From NCBI GenBank assembly GCA_001548435.1, contig AP017308.1, forward strand, positions 4,597,030 through 4,661,029: a DNA stretch of 64,000 nucleotides, read 5' to 3'. Below are positions 17,635 to 27,500 of the stretch, piece after piece; position 1 is the stretch's first letter; every line of letters begins with the position of its first letter. This DNA comes from Leptolyngbya sp. NIES-3755. Its GTDB lineage: Bacteria; Cyanobacteriota; Cyanobacteriia; Leptolyngbyales; Leptolyngbyaceae. A program made the position numbers and the translations under genes. The notes below the pieces were generated by a model. The model saw nothing but the letters and a program-made list of their open reading frames with translations. It was not told where the DNA came from and did not search any database.

Positions 17635-19031
17635 CCGACTTCGACTGTTCCCGGCTCCGGCAGTCCCACCACTTGATGATATAAGCGATCGTACTCCACC
17701 GCCGATTTTTTCCAGCTAAAATTCTGCTGCATTCCTCGCTGTTGCAGTTCTTTCCACAATCCCTTAAATCGATACGCCTCATTCGCTCGCACCATTGAGG
17801 TAAATAAATCTAATGGCTCATAGCGATCGAAACAATATCCCGTTCCCGCATGATTGTCTGGATCATTGTGCGAAACGGTATCGACTAATCCACCTGTTCG
17901 TCGCACGATCGGAACACAGCCATACCGCATTGCTAACATTTGACTAATTCCACAAGGCTCAAATCGAGAAGGCATCAAGAACGCATCCGATCCCGCATAG
18001 ATTCGACGCGCCAAAGCATCGTTGTAGAGCAGATAGACAGACATTCGACCGCCGTAGCGCGAAGAAAGTTGCCACATCTGAGTTTCGTAATATCGATCGC
18101 CCGTTCCCAACAGAATAAATTGAGCATCGGTATAAGCGAGATATCGATCGAGAATCTGAATCACTAGGTCCAATCCTTTCTGTTCAACTAATCTCGACAC
18201 CATTCCTACCAAGAACGCTTTGGAATTTACCTCTAAACCGACTTCTTCTTGGAGTGCGATTTTATTGGTGATGCGATCGTCGATCGTTTCAATTGAAAAT
18301 GGCTTCGTCAGGGCTTTATCCACTTCTGGATCATAAGAGTCCGTATCGATTCCATTGACGATTCCAGAAACTTTCCCACTAATAAACGAAAGTAATCCCT
18401 CCAGCGTTTCCCCATACGTTGGCGTTTTGATTTGTTCTGCATACGTCGGCGAAACGGTCGTCACCCAATCTGCAAACTGTACTGCCGCCGCCATTGTGTT
18501 ATGTCCCTGCATATACCAAGGACACCAAGTCATCTGTTCCAACTTCCAACGCCAAGGACCTTGATAAGCCAAATTATGAATCGTAAAAACGGTAGAAATA
18601 TCTGGATCTTGGTGCATCCACACCGGAATCATTCCCGTATGCCAATCATGACAGTGAATGATGTTTGGCTTCCAATAGTTCCAAGCAAACTCCGCCGCTC
18701 CATTAGAAAAGAAGGTAAATCGCCAATCTTCATCTTCCCCACCATAAATCCGACGCGGATCAAACGCAGGATGTCCAAACAAATACAGCGGCACATCCGT
18801 TCCAGGCAACACTGTTTCATACACCGCAAAGGCATTAAACATCGCATACCCTTGCCAGATTGGTTCTGCCGGAATCTTAATCTTGTCATTCAGAAAGCCA
18901 TAGTACGGCAGAAAAACCCGGACATCATGCCCCATCGCCTTTAAGACTGCGGGCAATGCACCCACTACATCGCCTAGTCCACCCACTTTCGCGATCGGTG
19001 CTGCTTCCGCCGCCACAAACAAAATCCGCAT
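17631..19031 (-). CDS. glgA: glycogen synthase (GT5)
   Basis: The 466-residue enzyme begins [20 protein letters not shown], with the [11 protein letters not shown]-glucose-binding motif that defines GT5 starch and glycogen synthases. The N-terminal Rossmann domain spans about 1-240 and the C-terminal one about 270-450, with the phosphate-binding [10 protein letters not shown] and the catalytic-region [15 protein letters not shown]. It elongates alpha-1,4-glucan from ADP-glucose. Length is typical. Cyanobacteria often carry two copies (glgA1 and glgA2); which this is cannot be told. The upstream spacer holds several HIP1 motifs. Confidence 0.95.
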   Translation of the reverse strand: MRILFVAAEAAPIAKVGGLGDVVGALPAVLKAMGHDVRVFLPYYGFLNDKIKIPAEPIWQGYAMFNAFAVYETVLPGTDVPLYLFGHPAFDPRRIYGGEDEDWRFTFFSNGAAEFAWNYWKPNIIHCHDWHTGMIPVWMHQDPDISTVFTIHNLAYQGPWRWKLEQMTWCPWYMQGHNTMAAAVQFADWVTTVSPTYAEQIKTPTYGETLEGLLSFISGKVSGIVNGIDTDSYDPEVDKALTKPFSIETIDDRITNKIALQEEVGLEVNSKAFLVGMVSRLVEQKGLDLVIQILDRYLAYTDAQFILLGTGDRYYETQMWQLSSRYGGRMSVYLLYNDALARRIYAGSDAFLMPSRFEPCGISQMLAMRYGCVPIVRRTGGLVDTVSHNDPDNHAGTGYCFDRYEPLDLFTSMVRANEAYRFKGLWKELQQRGMQQNFSWKKSAVEYDRLYHQVVGLPEPGTVEVG

Positions 19032-19126
19032 CTGGCTTTCCTCTTTGGAGTCGCACTGTCATCATACGACGAGCGCGATCGCCATTCTCCGATATGTCAA
19101 AATTAGAGAAATGCTGAGGTCGTACT

Positions 19127-19789
19127 ATGGTTAGCCAAGTTTCTACTCCTCGTTTAGAAAGCGGCGATCGCCTTTCCCGTGCTGAGTTCGAGCGCCGTTA
19201 TGCTCAATCCCCAAACCTTAGAGCCGAATTAATTGAAGGAGTCGTATACGTGGCATCTCCTGTCCGAGCAAAACAACACGGTAGACCTCACGCTTTTGTG
19301 ATGGGATGGCTGACAAATTACGTTGCCGCAACTCCAGGCGTTGACATTGAAGATAACGCGACAGTTAGACTTGATCTCGATAATGAGCCACAACCGGATG
19401 CTTTACTGAGAATCGAGCCAGAAGCGGGCGGCGGCTCTCGAATTACCGAAGATGACTATATTGAAGGTGCGCCAGAATTAGTCGTCGAAATTGCAGCCAG
19501 TAGCGCCTCAGTTGATCTCAATGCCAAATTGAACGCTTATCGTCGGAATGGCGTAAAAGAATATTTGGTTTGGCAAATTTACGAAAATCAGATTCGCTGG
19601 TTTCAGCTACAAGATAGTGAATACGTGCCCTTGGAACCTGAAGCGGGTGTGATCAAAAGTCGAGTCTTTCCAGGATTGTGGTTAGATGTCGGCTCACTTC
19701 AAGCGGGAAATATCGCGATCGTTCTATCGATGCTCCAAACTGGATTAAGCAGTCCAGAGCATCAAGAATTTGTGAATCGACTACGCTGA
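19127..19789 (+). CDS. Uma2-family (DUF820) putative nuclease
   Basis: The 220-residue protein belongs to the Uma2/DUF820 group, which is strongly expanded in cyanobacteria and has a PD-(D/E)XK-type fold. Hallmarks are [20 protein letters not shown], the acidic [36 protein letters not shown] (E-x-A-x-S active-site region), [12 protein letters not shown] and FPGLWLD. Function in the cell is unknown; nuclease activity is inferred from the fold. It overlaps the cysH end by 9 bp. Confidence 0.85.
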   Translation: MVSQVSTPRLESGDRLSRAEFERRYAQSPNLRAELIEGVVYVASPVRAKQHGRPHAFVMGWLTNYVAATPGVDIEDNATVRLDLDNEPQPDALLRIEPEAGGGSRITEDDYIEGAPELVVEIAASSASVDLNAKLNAYRRNGVKEYLVWQIYENQIRWFQLQDSEYVPLEPEAGVIKSRVFPGLWLDVGSLQAGNIAIVLSMLQTGLSSPEHQEFVNRLR

Positions 19790-20527
19790 TTTGGTGGGAT
19801 TCATCGCGTGTAATCCACATTCTTTCTTCGTGGCATCTTCCCACCACCAGCGACCTTCGCGCTCATGCTGACCTGGCAGAACTGCTTTCGTGCAAGGCTC
19901 ACATCCGATACTGACAAAGCCTTTTTCATGCAGCGGATTGTAAGGCACTTCAAACCCACGAATATACAGCCACACATCCGCAGAAGACCAATTCGCCAAG
20001 GGATTGAACTTGATCAATGGTCGATCGTCGGATGAAAACGCAGTATCCACTTGCACAACTGGAACCGTTGCACGAGTCGAAGGATTCTGATCTTTGCGCT
20101 GTCCCGTGATCCAAGCATCTAATGTTCCAAGCTTGCGACGAAGTGGTTCAACCTTGCGAATTCCGCAGCATTCGTTGTGTCCGTCTTCGTAAAAGCTAAA
20201 GAGTCCCTTTTCACTGACGAGTTTCTGAACTTTCTCGGTGTCGGGGAACAGAATGTCGATCGAGATCCCATAGTGCTTTCTGACTTGCTCAATAAATTGA
20301 TAAGTCTCAGCATGAAGTCTGCCCGTATCGAGGCTGAACACCTGAACTTTTTTGCCCAAACGGTGTGCCATATCAATCAGCACGACATCTTCTGCACCGC
20401 TGAACGAGATGGAAATATTGTCAAATTGATCCAGTGCCCGCGCCAGAATTTTCTGTGGGCTTTGCGTTGAAAGTTCCGCATCTAAACTTGGAATGTCTAG
20501 AGCGGATTGCGCGATCGTTTGCGCCAT
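19781..20527 (-). CDS. cysH: phosphoadenylyl/adenylyl-sulfate reductase
   Basis: The 248-residue enzyme has the PP-loop ([16 protein letters not shown]), the substrate-binding [15 protein letters not shown] and the C-terminal catalytic KKECGLH (Cys237). It also carries two extra cysteine pairs, C120-C121 and C209/C212 (CEPC), which bind a [4Fe-4S] cluster in APS reductases. APS or PAPS is reduced to sulfite in assimilatory sulfate reduction. Because of the cluster motif, APS may be the preferred substrate (inference from family knowledge). The start is the ATG at 20527, with [17 protein letters not shown]. Confidence 0.92.
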   Translation of the reverse strand: MAQTIAQSALDIPSLDAELSTQSPQKILARALDQFDNISISFSGAEDVVLIDMAHRLGKKVQVFSLDTGRLHAETYQFIEQVRKHYGISIDILFPDTEKVQKLVSEKGLFSFYEDGHNECCGIRKVEPLRRKLGTLDAWITGQRKDQNPSTRATVPVVQVDTAFSSDDRPLIKFNPLANWSSADVWLYIRGFEVPYNPLHEKGFVSIGCEPCTKAVLPGQHEREGRWWWEDATKKECGLHAMNPTKSA

Positions 20528-20591
20528 GACTGTGTTCTCCGGCGTTCCCTATAATGCATCTTCTATTATCGATCTTTATGGGCGCGATCGT

Positions 20592-21560
20592 TTAGCTACG
20601 GTTGATCGTGGCGAAAATCTCATTGAGAATTTCCTGCGCTCCTTGCTCTTTCGCTCGATGCGCCAGTTCGGTTCCGAGCTTTTCAGCATTGATCGCGAGT
20701 CCAGAAACGCTATCTTTTACGAGCCTTTGCCCGTCTAAGCTTGCAACAATCCCCGTCAGCGTTAAAGTATCGCCTTCAATTTTGGTATTCACTCCGATCG
20801 GCACTTGGCAACCGCCTTCCAACTCTCGCAGAAATGCCCGTTCTGCATAACAGCGATACGCAGTTGGTTGATGCTGCAAAACTTTGAGAATTTCAAGAAT
20901 TTCGGTATCTCCTTCGCGGCATTCGATTCCAAGTGCGCCTTGACCAACGGCATGAAGAGAAATGTCCGAGGGAATGAGGAGATGAATACGATCGCTTAAT
21001 TCCAATCGATTCAATCCTGCCGCCGCCAAAATCAGTGCATCGTAGTCGCCCGAATCCAATTTTGCCAATCGTGTGATCACATTTCCGCGCACATCTTTGA
21101 AGCTCAAATGCGGATAGTGATGACGCAACTGAGCCAACCGCCGCAGCGAGGAAGTTCCAATGATCGATCCTTCTGGCAATGAAGCAAGGTCTTTATCTTT
21201 GTGCTTCTCATGCACAACCAAAGCATCTGCGGGATCTTCGCGCTCCGTCACACATCCGAGCATCAAACCTGCTGGAAGTCGAGTCGGTAAATCTTTCAAA
21301 GAATGCACAGCGAAATCGGTTGTGCCATTCAGCATTCCATCTTCGAGTTCTTTGGTAAATAAACCTTTATCGCCAATTTTTGCCAATGCGACATTGAGGA
21401 CTTTATCGCCTTGAGTCTCCATCGTGTGGACTTCAAAGTTGATATCAGGAAATGCTTTCTGTAACTGCTCCTGCACCCAATAAGTCTGAACTAATGCGAG
21501 TTGACTTTTGCGAGAAGCGATTTTGATGGTACGGGTTGGGCTAGAAACAGTGGTGGACAT
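20592..21560 (-). CDS. hemC: porphobilinogen deaminase (hydroxymethylbilane synthase)
   Basis: The 322-residue product is full length for HemC. Motifs are [13 protein letters not shown] at the N-terminus, [45 protein letters not shown] and the dipyrromethane-cofactor cysteine in [12 protein letters not shown]. The enzyme joins four porphobilinogens into hydroxymethylbilane, an early step common to haem, chlorophyll and phycobilins. It lies 64 bp upstream of cysH on the same strand; the two are unrelated in pathway but could share a transcript. Confidence 0.97.
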   Translation of the reverse strand: MSTTVSSPTRTIKIASRKSQLALVQTYWVQEQLQKAFPDINFEVHTMETQGDKVLNVALAKIGDKGLFTKELEDGMLNGTTDFAVHSLKDLPTRLPAGLMLGCVTEREDPADALVVHEKHKDKDLASLPEGSIIGTSSLRRLAQLRHHYPHLSFKDVRGNVITRLAKLDSGDYDALILAAAGLNRLELSDRIHLLIPSDISLHAVGQGALGIECREGDTEILEILKVLQHQPTAYRCYAERAFLRELEGGCQVPIGVNTKIEGDTLTLTGIVASLDGQRLVKDSVSGLAINAEKLGTELAHRAKEQGAQEILNEIFATINRS

Positions 21561-21690
21561 AATTAACGGGAAGTTGAAACGTGCTTTTCAAGTGACTATC
21601 TCCCACCTTACCGCAGTGTGATGCTCGATTTGCGCGTTCATGCGGCTGAATTCGTTACAGATAATGAAGAGAATCACGAGAAGGAATGAT

Positions 21691-21936
21691 ATGCAAATCA
21701 ACCAGACAAATCCCGAATCTCTGGAATACTATCTCAGCCTGATCTATCCTGTAACGGTCTATCCTGATTCAGAAGGTGGTTATGTAGCTGTGATTAAAGA
21801 TCTTCCTGGATGTATGACCCAGGGCGAGACGGCTAAAGAAATTATGGAAAATATTGAGGAAGCGCGGCAGTTGTGGATCGAAACTGCATACGATTTTGGT
21901 GATCCAATTCTGTTACCTTGCGGTGGCTCCGTCTAG
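21691..21936 (+). CDS. HicB-family antitoxin-like protein, orphan
   Basis: An 81-residue protein whose core, YPVTVYPDSEGGYVAVIKDL PGCMTQGETAKE (read in two parts), is the HicB partial-RNase-H fold, here with the PGCMTQGET sheet typical of antitoxins and of stand-alone HicB-like proteins. The ATG at 21691 has an AAGGA site 7-11 nt upstream. No HicA-type toxin with a His-rich dsRBD is next to it, so it may be a lone antitoxin or an unrelated regulator using the same fold. Confidence 0.75.
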   Translation: MQINQTNPESLEYYLSLIYPVTVYPDSEGGYVAVIKDLPGCMTQGETAKEIMENIEEARQLWIETAYDFGDPILLPCGGSV

Positions 21937-21966
21937 CCCATGTCAGCGCTCATCTGCTACAACTCC

Positions 21967-22887
21967 TTAGTTGCTTGATTGAAGAAGACTTTGACGAGCC
22001 TCACGAATCGATTCAGCATCGTCTGGCGAGATCTTGAGAATTTGATCGTAAATTTTAACTGCATCATTCCGCCGATTCATTTGTACTAGCAATCGGGCTT
22101 GTTCTTGCAAGAGATAGGGAACGTGTTCATTATCAGGATGTTCTCTCACAGCTTTTTCATAAACTGCGATCGCCTCGTCATACCGTTTTAACTCGATTAA
22201 TGATTGGCATTTGCCGCTGTAGGCGAGGATATCAGTCGGATCGGATTTGATGTATTCGTCATAGGCTGGAATCGCGGCTTCATGTCGTCCGATATCTCGA
22301 AGTAACCTAGCCTTGTTGTAGAGTCCAGCGTTGTCCTCTGGATCAACTTTATTGATCTGCTCAAAGGCTTCAATCGCTTTGTCATACTGCTTCATTTCTC
22401 GATAGAGAAAGCCTTTGTAAAGTAACGGAACAGCATTTCGAGAATCTTCTTTCTGACTAATTTGGATTGCTCGATCAAACGCTGCAACTGCTTCGTCATA
22501 CCGCTTCAGTTTTTGATACGCAAGACCTCTGCCTTGCCAGATCCCAAGATTTGCGGTTGCGCCTTCGGGACTTACCGCTTCAGCTTTGTCTAATAGAGAA
22601 AGTGCAGATTGACCTCTGCCAGCACTAGTTTCTCTAGATGCTTTATGAATCAATTCCCAGGCATCTCGTTCTTTCTGAGTGTCTGGTGAACCTGTCAAAG
22701 TGCTGAGAATGCTAGATGTGTCACGCGCATCTTTTGCGGCTCGTGATTCTTGGCTCTTCGTTGATGAAGCATTAAGCTGGTGACTGAGCAACAGCCAAAA
22801 ACTTGCTAAGAATGGTTGAGCAACAACAGTGACAATACTTGAGATAATGGCTGTTACCAAAACTAGCTTGACAGAAGATCGATTCAT
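21967..22887 (-). CDS. TPR-repeat membrane-anchored protein
   Basis: The 306-residue protein has an N-terminal signal-anchor (VKLVLVTAIISSIVTVVAQP) followed by at least five tetratricopeptide repeats from about residue 75 on (for example GRGLAYQKLKRYDEAVAAFD, RDIGRHEAAIPAYDEYIKSD and QSLIELKRYDEAIAVYEKA). TPR proteins act as assembly scaffolds. The anchor suggests it faces the periplasm or lumen. The partner is unknown. It follows an oxidase gene on the same strand after 78 bp. Confidence 0.8.
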   Translation of the reverse strand: MNRSSVKLVLVTAIISSIVTVVAQPFLASFWLLLSHQLNASSTKSQESRAAKDARDTSSILSTLTGSPDTQKERDAWELIHKASRETSAGRGQSALSLLDKAEAVSPEGATANLGIWQGRGLAYQKLKRYDEAVAAFDRAIQISQKEDSRNAVPLLYKGFLYREMKQYDKAIEAFEQINKVDPEDNAGLYNKARLLRDIGRHEAAIPAYDEYIKSDPTDILAYSGKCQSLIELKRYDEAIAVYEKAVREHPDNEHVPYLLQEQARLLVQMNRRNDAVKIYDQILKISPDDAESIREARQSLLQSSN

Positions 22888-22966
22888 GAGATGCCCACTA
22901 GCAGAGAGAAATTTTTCTCTAAACTAATCTCTGCGCTCTTTCCTAAGCATCCGAGATATACCGGAA

Positions 22967-24040
22967 TTAGATAGATGACGCAGCTTGAAGGACTTTTTCT
23001 CGAACTTCTGCTGCGGTTGCGGGTGCTAACAAAACGCCGTTTCGGTAATGTCCGGTTGCGAGTAAAACATTCGGCTCTAGTTCTTCGATTACTGGAGCAG
23101 GACGACCTTGAGGACGCGGACGCAATCCAAACCACGATCGAATCCTCTGCATCTCTTCCAAATCAGGACAAAACTCGATCGCTCTTTTCATCACGGCATC
23201 AAACATCGATCGATCCGGCGGCAACACTTCCCCCGCTTCATTCGGAAATTCAACCGTCGCACCCACCCAATAATCAGAATTTCCAAGTGACACAATATGC
23301 ACATCATCGCCTGTGATCACGGGTAAAGCGCGATCGCTCAACGGTTTCGGTAATCGAACGTGAATCGCTTGACCGAGAACGGGTCGAATGTCCACTTTTT
23401 CAATTTCACTCGTTCCTACTCCCGCAGAAATTACGAGATAATCCGATTCAATCGCCCCTTGTGAAGTTTGAATTTGCTGACCTTTTCTACTAATTACCTT
23501 TGTTCCAAATTGAAACCTCGCACCTCGCACCTTCGCACCTTCAATGAGAGCCTGGGTCAGCGCGACCGGATTAATTTGTCGATCGCTCGGTGAATAAATC
23601 GCGCTCATGGCTCGATCGAGAAACGGATACTCCAATTTCAATCGTTCCTGATCCCAAATTTCTAGTGGTAAATCTTGTTTTTGCCGCACTTCAACCAAGC
23701 GATTCCAAACTTCTAACTCGTCAGAAAATTGCAGCATCAAAATGCCTTGACGATTGAAAGGAATCGATCGACCCGTCAACGCTTCTAATTCTGGAACAGT
23801 TTCGTTGTAATACTGGATTCCTGCAAGCCGCATCCGCAGATTACGACCCTTTTCTTTTTTGCTAATCGCTCCCATCAGTACGCCGAGCGCTGCCCCTGTA
23901 GCGTTTGGGTATTCGGTCAAATCGGCTTGAACGGGTTTCGATTGGGCATCGACTACTGTAATTTCTAGCTCTGGAATCTTGCTGAGTTCGTAAGCGATCG
24001 TAGCTCCGACCACTCCGCATCCCACGATCGTGATTTTCAT
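22967..24040 (-). CDS. glycine oxidase ThiO-like FAD oxidoreductase (DAO family)
   Basis: The 357-residue flavoenzyme opens with a dinucleotide-binding motif (MKITIVGCGVVGATIAYELS) and carries the DAO-family C-terminal ATGHYRNGVLLAPATAA, characteristic of ThiO-type glycine and D-amino-acid oxidases. Other marks are NRQGILMLQ and FGLRPRPQGRPAPVI. ThiO oxidises glycine to iminoglycine for thiazole synthesis. In many cyanobacteria thiO is fused to thiG; here it stands alone with no thiazole genes nearby, so an alternative D-amino-acid substrate is possible. The ATG at 24040 is preferred to one 18 bp upstream by family alignment. Confidence 0.75.
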   Translation of the reverse strand: MKITIVGCGVVGATIAYELSKIPELEITVVDAQSKPVQADLTEYPNATGAALGVLMGAISKKEKGRNLRMRLAGIQYYNETVPELEALTGRSIPFNRQGILMLQFSDELEVWNRLVEVRQKQDLPLEIWDQERLKLEYPFLDRAMSAIYSPSDRQINPVALTQALIEGAKVRGARFQFGTKVISRKGQQIQTSQGAIESDYLVISAGVGTSEIEKVDIRPVLGQAIHVRLPKPLSDRALPVITGDDVHIVSLGNSDYWVGATVEFPNEAGEVLPPDRSMFDAVMKRAIEFCPDLEEMQRIRSWFGLRPRPQGRPAPVIEELEPNVLLATGHYRNGVLLAPATAAEVREKVLQAASSI

Positions 24041-24092
24041 AAGCAGGGCGAAGTCCAAATCTTGTGCAAATTCATCCTCCGCCCTCCTCGTT

Positions 24093-24536
24093 CTAACCTT
24101 GCGGAATCAACTTCGTGAAAGCTTCCAAATCCTTCACCGTTTCCCCATAGTAGCGAACTGCATCCTTATAGTTATTCGCTGCCGAAGCTTGATCAATTTC
24201 GACCAAATCATTCGCGATTTGTTTTGCCAGATCACGAGCAGGCTTTTGCTCATTCGGTAACAAGCTTCCAGCCACACGGCTCATGAAAACGCGAATTTCA
24301 CCCAACGGACCGTGAATGAAATTGCGAGCAAAAATAAAATCTTCTTTCTGAATTAAGTCTTGCAGTTCCGGTAAGCGATCGCTTAACGCGGTCAAATCCT
24401 TCGCGTAATTCTGAATCTCTGCAATCTTTTCGGGAGTGTAAGTCGGCTTCACAGCTTGGGGACCGCTGCATCCGACCATGACGATCGCGATCAATGTGCA
24501 ACAGACAAGCGCCAAAATAGAACGTAACTTTGCCAT
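24093..24536 (-). CDS. psbQ: photosystem II lipoprotein PsbQ
   Basis: The 147-residue protein has a lipoprotein signal ending in VMVGC, then the four-helix PsbQ bundle with conserved segments LPELQDLIQKEDFIFARNFI HGPLGEIRVFMSR (two adjacent parts) and AKQIANDLVEIDQASAANNY. Cyanobacterial PsbQ is a lipid-anchored lumenal subunit that stabilises photosystem II dimers and the oxygen-evolving complex. It stands alone, divergent from the HtrA-type protease gene. Length and lipobox match the family. Confidence 0.93.
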   Translation of the reverse strand: MAKLRSILALVCCTLIAIVMVGCSGPQAVKPTYTPEKIAEIQNYAKDLTALSDRLPELQDLIQKEDFIFARNFIHGPLGEIRVFMSRVAGSLLPNEQKPARDLAKQIANDLVEIDQASAANNYKDAVRYYGETVKDLEAFTKLIPQG

Positions 24537-24716
24537 ATCCTTATCTTCTAAATCACTGGTTCACCGCGCCTTCAAACCCTTGAAAATAACGCAGTCTGTG
24601 TAAAGAAGTCTATCCCAAAACGGGATCTCTTCAGAGTCTTGCCACGAGAAATCACAACCAGATTGGAGCAGCAAAGATAAACTGAATACTACCGCTGTTT
24701 TTCTGCGCTTAGGTTT

Positions 24717-25895
24717 ATGGTTCTCTCCTTTAGACAAGTCGCGATCGGAGCTTCACTCTTAACTGTTGGTGGTGGGGCTGGCTTAGTAGTCAATCACTAC
24801 TTAACCCAGCGAGGTGGACAACCGTTTCAGGTGCAGCAAGCGCCCCCTAGTACGATCTCGGTGTCGCCCGATGCCAGCAAAAACGAGAATTTTATTTCTT
24901 CGGCAGTCGATCGAGCAGGTCCAGCCGTTGTCCGAATTAATGCGACTCGCCGCGTATCGAGCAATGTTCCTGAAGCGTTTCGCAATCCAGTCTTTAAACG
25001 ATTTTTCGGGGATCAAGTTCCAGCTCCCGAAGATCGAGTCGAACGGGGAACGGGATCGGGCTTTTTGCTGAGTTCAGATGGTCGTTTGTTGACAAATGCT
25101 CATGTAGTTGAGGGCACTGATACGGTTGAAGTGACGCTGAAGGATGGGCGAACGTTTGAGGGGCGTGTGGTGGGAACGGACCCCGTTACGGATGTGGCAG
25201 CGGTGAAAATTGACGCGAATCAGTTACCGACTGTGACCTTAGGAAAATCGACCAGTTTAGTTCCAGGACAATGGGCGATCGCAATTGGCAACCCGCTCGG
25301 ACTCGATAACACGGTGACAGCGGGAATTATTAGCGCCACAGGTCGATCGAGTAGTCAAGTCGGTGTTTCGGATAAGCGAGTCAGTTTTATCCAAACCGAT
25401 GCGGCAATTAATCCAGGAAATTCGGGTGGACCGCTGTTAAACGATCGAGGAGAAGTCATCGGAATTAACACCGCAATTCGGGCAGATGCTCAGGGGTTAG
25501 GATTTGCGATTCCGATCGAAACGGCTCAACGAGTGGCAGAACAGCTTTTCACCAAGGGCAGCGTCGATCACCCGTATCTAGGAATTCAGATGATTGACTT
25601 AACAGCGGCGATTCGGGATGATCTGAACAAAGAATCGGGCGGTCAAGCGCAAATCACCGACGATCAAGGAGTTTTCATCGCTCGGATTGCAGAGAATTCA
25701 CCCGCAGCCCAAGGCGGTTTACGTCCGGGCGACATTATTAGAAAGATTAATGGAACCGAGGTGAAGACCTCTTCCGATGTCCAAACGCAGGTTGAAGGAA
25801 GTCAAATTGGTGCGCCGCTTCAGATTGAAGTGAAACGAGGAAACAGTACCCAGACAGTGCAAGTTCGTCCAGGCGCATTTCCGAAACAAAGATAG
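24717..25895 (+). CDS. HtrA/Deg-family serine protease
   Basis: The 392-residue enzyme has an N-terminal signal or anchor (about 6-28), a trypsin-like protease domain with the full triad H129 (TNAHVVEG), D159 (DVAAVKID) and S236 (GNSGGPLL), and one C-terminal PDZ domain from about 300 (GLRPGDIIRKINGTEV). It matches the cyanobacterial HhoA/HhoB/HtrA trio, which degrade damaged proteins in the periplasm or lumen. Which paralogue it is cannot be decided. It is divergent from psbQ with a 180-bp intergenic space. Confidence 0.92.
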   Translation: MVLSFRQVAIGASLLTVGGGAGLVVNHYLTQRGGQPFQVQQAPPSTISVSPDASKNENFISSAVDRAGPAVVRINATRRVSSNVPEAFRNPVFKRFFGDQVPAPEDRVERGTGSGFLLSSDGRLLTNAHVVEGTDTVEVTLKDGRTFEGRVVGTDPVTDVAAVKIDANQLPTVTLGKSTSLVPGQWAIAIGNPLGLDNTVTAGIISATGRSSSQVGVSDKRVSFIQTDAAINPGNSGGPLLNDRGEVIGINTAIRADAQGLGFAIPIETAQRVAEQLFTKGSVDHPYLGIQMIDLTAAIRDDLNKESGGQAQITDDQGVFIARIAENSPAAQGGLRPGDIIRKINGTEVKTSSDVQTQVEGSQIGAPLQIEVKRGNSTQTVQVRPGAFPKQR

Positions 25896-25896
25896 A

Positions 25897-25935
25897 GACG
25901 AGGCGCATCTGTAGCGGGTGCGCTTAAATCTCGTC
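25897..25935. terminator. nested palindrome between convergent genes
   Basis: GACGAG at 25897 pairs with CTCGTC at 25930-25935, and the inner GCGCA pairs with TGCGC. It overlaps the stop of the DUF760 gene and sits just past the protease stop, so it may terminate both convergent transcripts. No T-run follows on the plus strand, so it is tentative. Confidence 0.4.
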
Positions 25936-26247
25936 AATATTGTTTTCGAGTTCCATTCGCTGCTCCATTTGGCGGAGGAAATAGCCTGTCAACATGGCAG
26001 AAGCGAGAAGACCTGCGAGATTTTCGCGATCGGTCGTGATTTTGACGTTAAAACCGTCTCCTGGTAATACGCCCACTAACCCTTGGACGTTGTGGGAAAC
26101 GATTTGCTTGACTTGGGGACTAACCGATCGAGCCACCCGCTCTAAAACTTCGGGGGGTTGATGCTGGAGGTAACGCAGCAAAGCATTCGCGTCGTGGGCT
26201 TCCGCATCGGTATGAAGAAAGTTCGCGCTGTCAGGATTAAATGCCAT
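25924..26247 (-). CDS. DUF760 domain protein
   Basis: The 107-residue protein (MAFNPDSANFLHTDAEAHDA) fits the DUF760 family, restricted to cyanobacteria and chloroplasts: NALLRYLQHQPPEVLERVA, SPQVKQIVSHNVQGLVGVLP and the LLASAMLTGYFLRQMEQRME helix. Plant homologues are plastid proteins of unclear function. The ATG at 26247 is preferred to one 24 bp upstream by family start. Cytoplasmic, no signal peptide. Confidence 0.8.
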   Translation of the reverse strand: MAFNPDSANFLHTDAEAHDANALLRYLQHQPPEVLERVARSVSPQVKQIVSHNVQGLVGVLPGDGFNVKITTDRENLAGLLASAMLTGYFLRQMEQRMELENNIDEI

Positions 26248-26401
26248 TGGGTTCCACAAAAACCTATCCAATCATTTTGGCATTTCTTTACAAATTCGCC
26301 CACTTTGAAAATGGGAAAATCAAATTCTTTAAATTTGGGGGAAGTGGGGAGTGGGGAGACGGATTTTGTATGATTTTGATCACTCCTTTGTGCCAACTCC
26401 T

Positions 26402-27004
26402 ATGACTTCTACGGTGTTTGATTCTCTTGCTGTTTTACAACAGGCTGCTTTGGCGTTTGAAGGTTCTGAGGTGAGCCGACCAGATGCGAATGAAGTTGTG
26501 GAGGCACTGTTGCAGGCGGAAAAGGAAGCCAAGCAGAGTGCGATCGATGCTTCATTCTCAAAACTCGAAGGAGATTGGCGGCTCTGTTTCGCCACTGGAA
26601 CTCGCAAAATTCGACAGGGCGGAATCAAGCTGAAAAAAGGCTATTACGTGCCAAAGATTGCGAAAGCCCAAATTTCGTTTTACAGGGATGGAACGGGAGC
26701 CGAACGAATCGGGAATCTTGCACAGCTTGGAGGATTGGCGCTGAACTTTTCAGGTCCGGCTCGGTTTCAGACGAAGAAGAATTTATTGGCGTTTGACTTT
26801 ACTCAGCTTCAAGTCTGTTTAGGTGAGAAGCCTATCTTTTCGCGATCTGTTCGAGGTGGGAATGAGAAAGAACAGGCATTTGGAGAAACTCCGATTGCGA
26901 AACTTCCGTTTTTTGCCTTCTTCGTAGTTAGCGATCGCTATATTGCCGCTCGTGGTCGGGGAGGCGGACTTGCACTCTGGATTAAATCAGGAAACTCAGG
27001 ATGA
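26402..27004 (+). CDS. PAP/fibrillin-like conserved cyanobacterial protein
   Basis: The 200-residue product (MTSTVFDSLAVLQQAALAFE) has a beta-barrel-like core with GDWRLCFATGTRKIRQGGIK, AQISFYRDGTGAERIGN, LLAFDFTQLQVCLGEKPIF and the C-terminal SDRYIAARGRGGGLALW. The pattern, with LAFDFT and GRGGGLALW, suggests the plastid lipid-associated (PAP/fibrillin)-like families shared by cyanobacteria and plants, which bind hydrophobic molecules in plastoglobules or thylakoids. Family placement is by pattern, so moderate. It is 40 bp before the next gene, probably co-transcribed. Confidence 0.6.
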   Translation: MTSTVFDSLAVLQQAALAFEGSEVSRPDANEVVEALLQAEKEAKQSAIDASFSKLEGDWRLCFATGTRKIRQGGIKLKKGYYVPKIAKAQISFYRDGTGAERIGNLAQLGGLALNFSGPARFQTKKNLLAFDFTQLQVCLGEKPIFSRSVRGGNEKEQAFGETPIAKLPFFAFFVVSDRYIAARGRGGGLALWIKSGNSG

Positions 27005-27044
27005 GCCGTTGAAGCTTTACTCACTCTTTTCGAGGTGTGTTGCC

Positions 27045-27500
27045 ATGAGCAAGAACACTAACTCAAAGTTTGATTTCTCTGCGTTTGATGCCGATCCAGA
27101 GTTGTCCAAAAAACGCCACATCTCGGTTCCGCCTCCGACTGGGCAAATTCACATTGAGCAGCGTCCAAATGGATTCACCCCGATGGGCGAAATCGAGACT
27201 GATCGGCAAGCTTATCGCGCCCTTACTCAAGGCAGAATGCGCTGGTGGGTAATTATTACAAGCTGGTTCGCGATCGCATTTCCACCGTTAATCTTTGCAT
27301 TCTGGGCGATTTACAACTCGATTCCAGTTCTTGCCAGCGGCGATTGGGGCGCAATCTTTGTAATAGTCGTTCTTTTAGGGGCGACTCTGATCATTTCAAG
27401 CTTGCCGTTACTCATTGTGATTCGAGCAACGAGAGCGAAACTGGAGCACGATCGACAGAAGAAAACGCGGAAATGGGTCACAAATCCGAAAAGACGTTAA
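27045..27500 (+). CDS. two-helix membrane protein, 151 aa
   Basis: The ATG at 27045 follows an upstream stop and gives MSKNTNSKFDFSAFDADPEL. An acidic N-terminal domain (about 60 residues) is followed by two transmembrane helices (WWVIITSWFAIAFPPLIFAF and IFVIVVLLGATLIISSLPLL) and a basic tail (RQKKTRKWVTNPKRR). It is a conserved-looking cyanobacterial membrane protein of unknown role. Overlaps the convergent DUF2358 gene by 4 bp. Confidence 0.7.
   Translation: MSKNTNSKFDFSAFDADPELSKKRHISVPPPTGQIHIEQRPNGFTPMGEIETDRQAYRALTQGRMRWWVIITSWFAIAFPPLIFAFWAIYNSIPVLASGDWGAIFVIVVLLGATLIISSLPLLIVIRATRAKLEHDRQKKTRKWVTNPKRR

Noticed and set aside
18432-18944. 170-codon plus-strand frame inside glgA
   Set aside because: Basic, low-complexity translation with no motif, on the opposite strand of an intact glgA.
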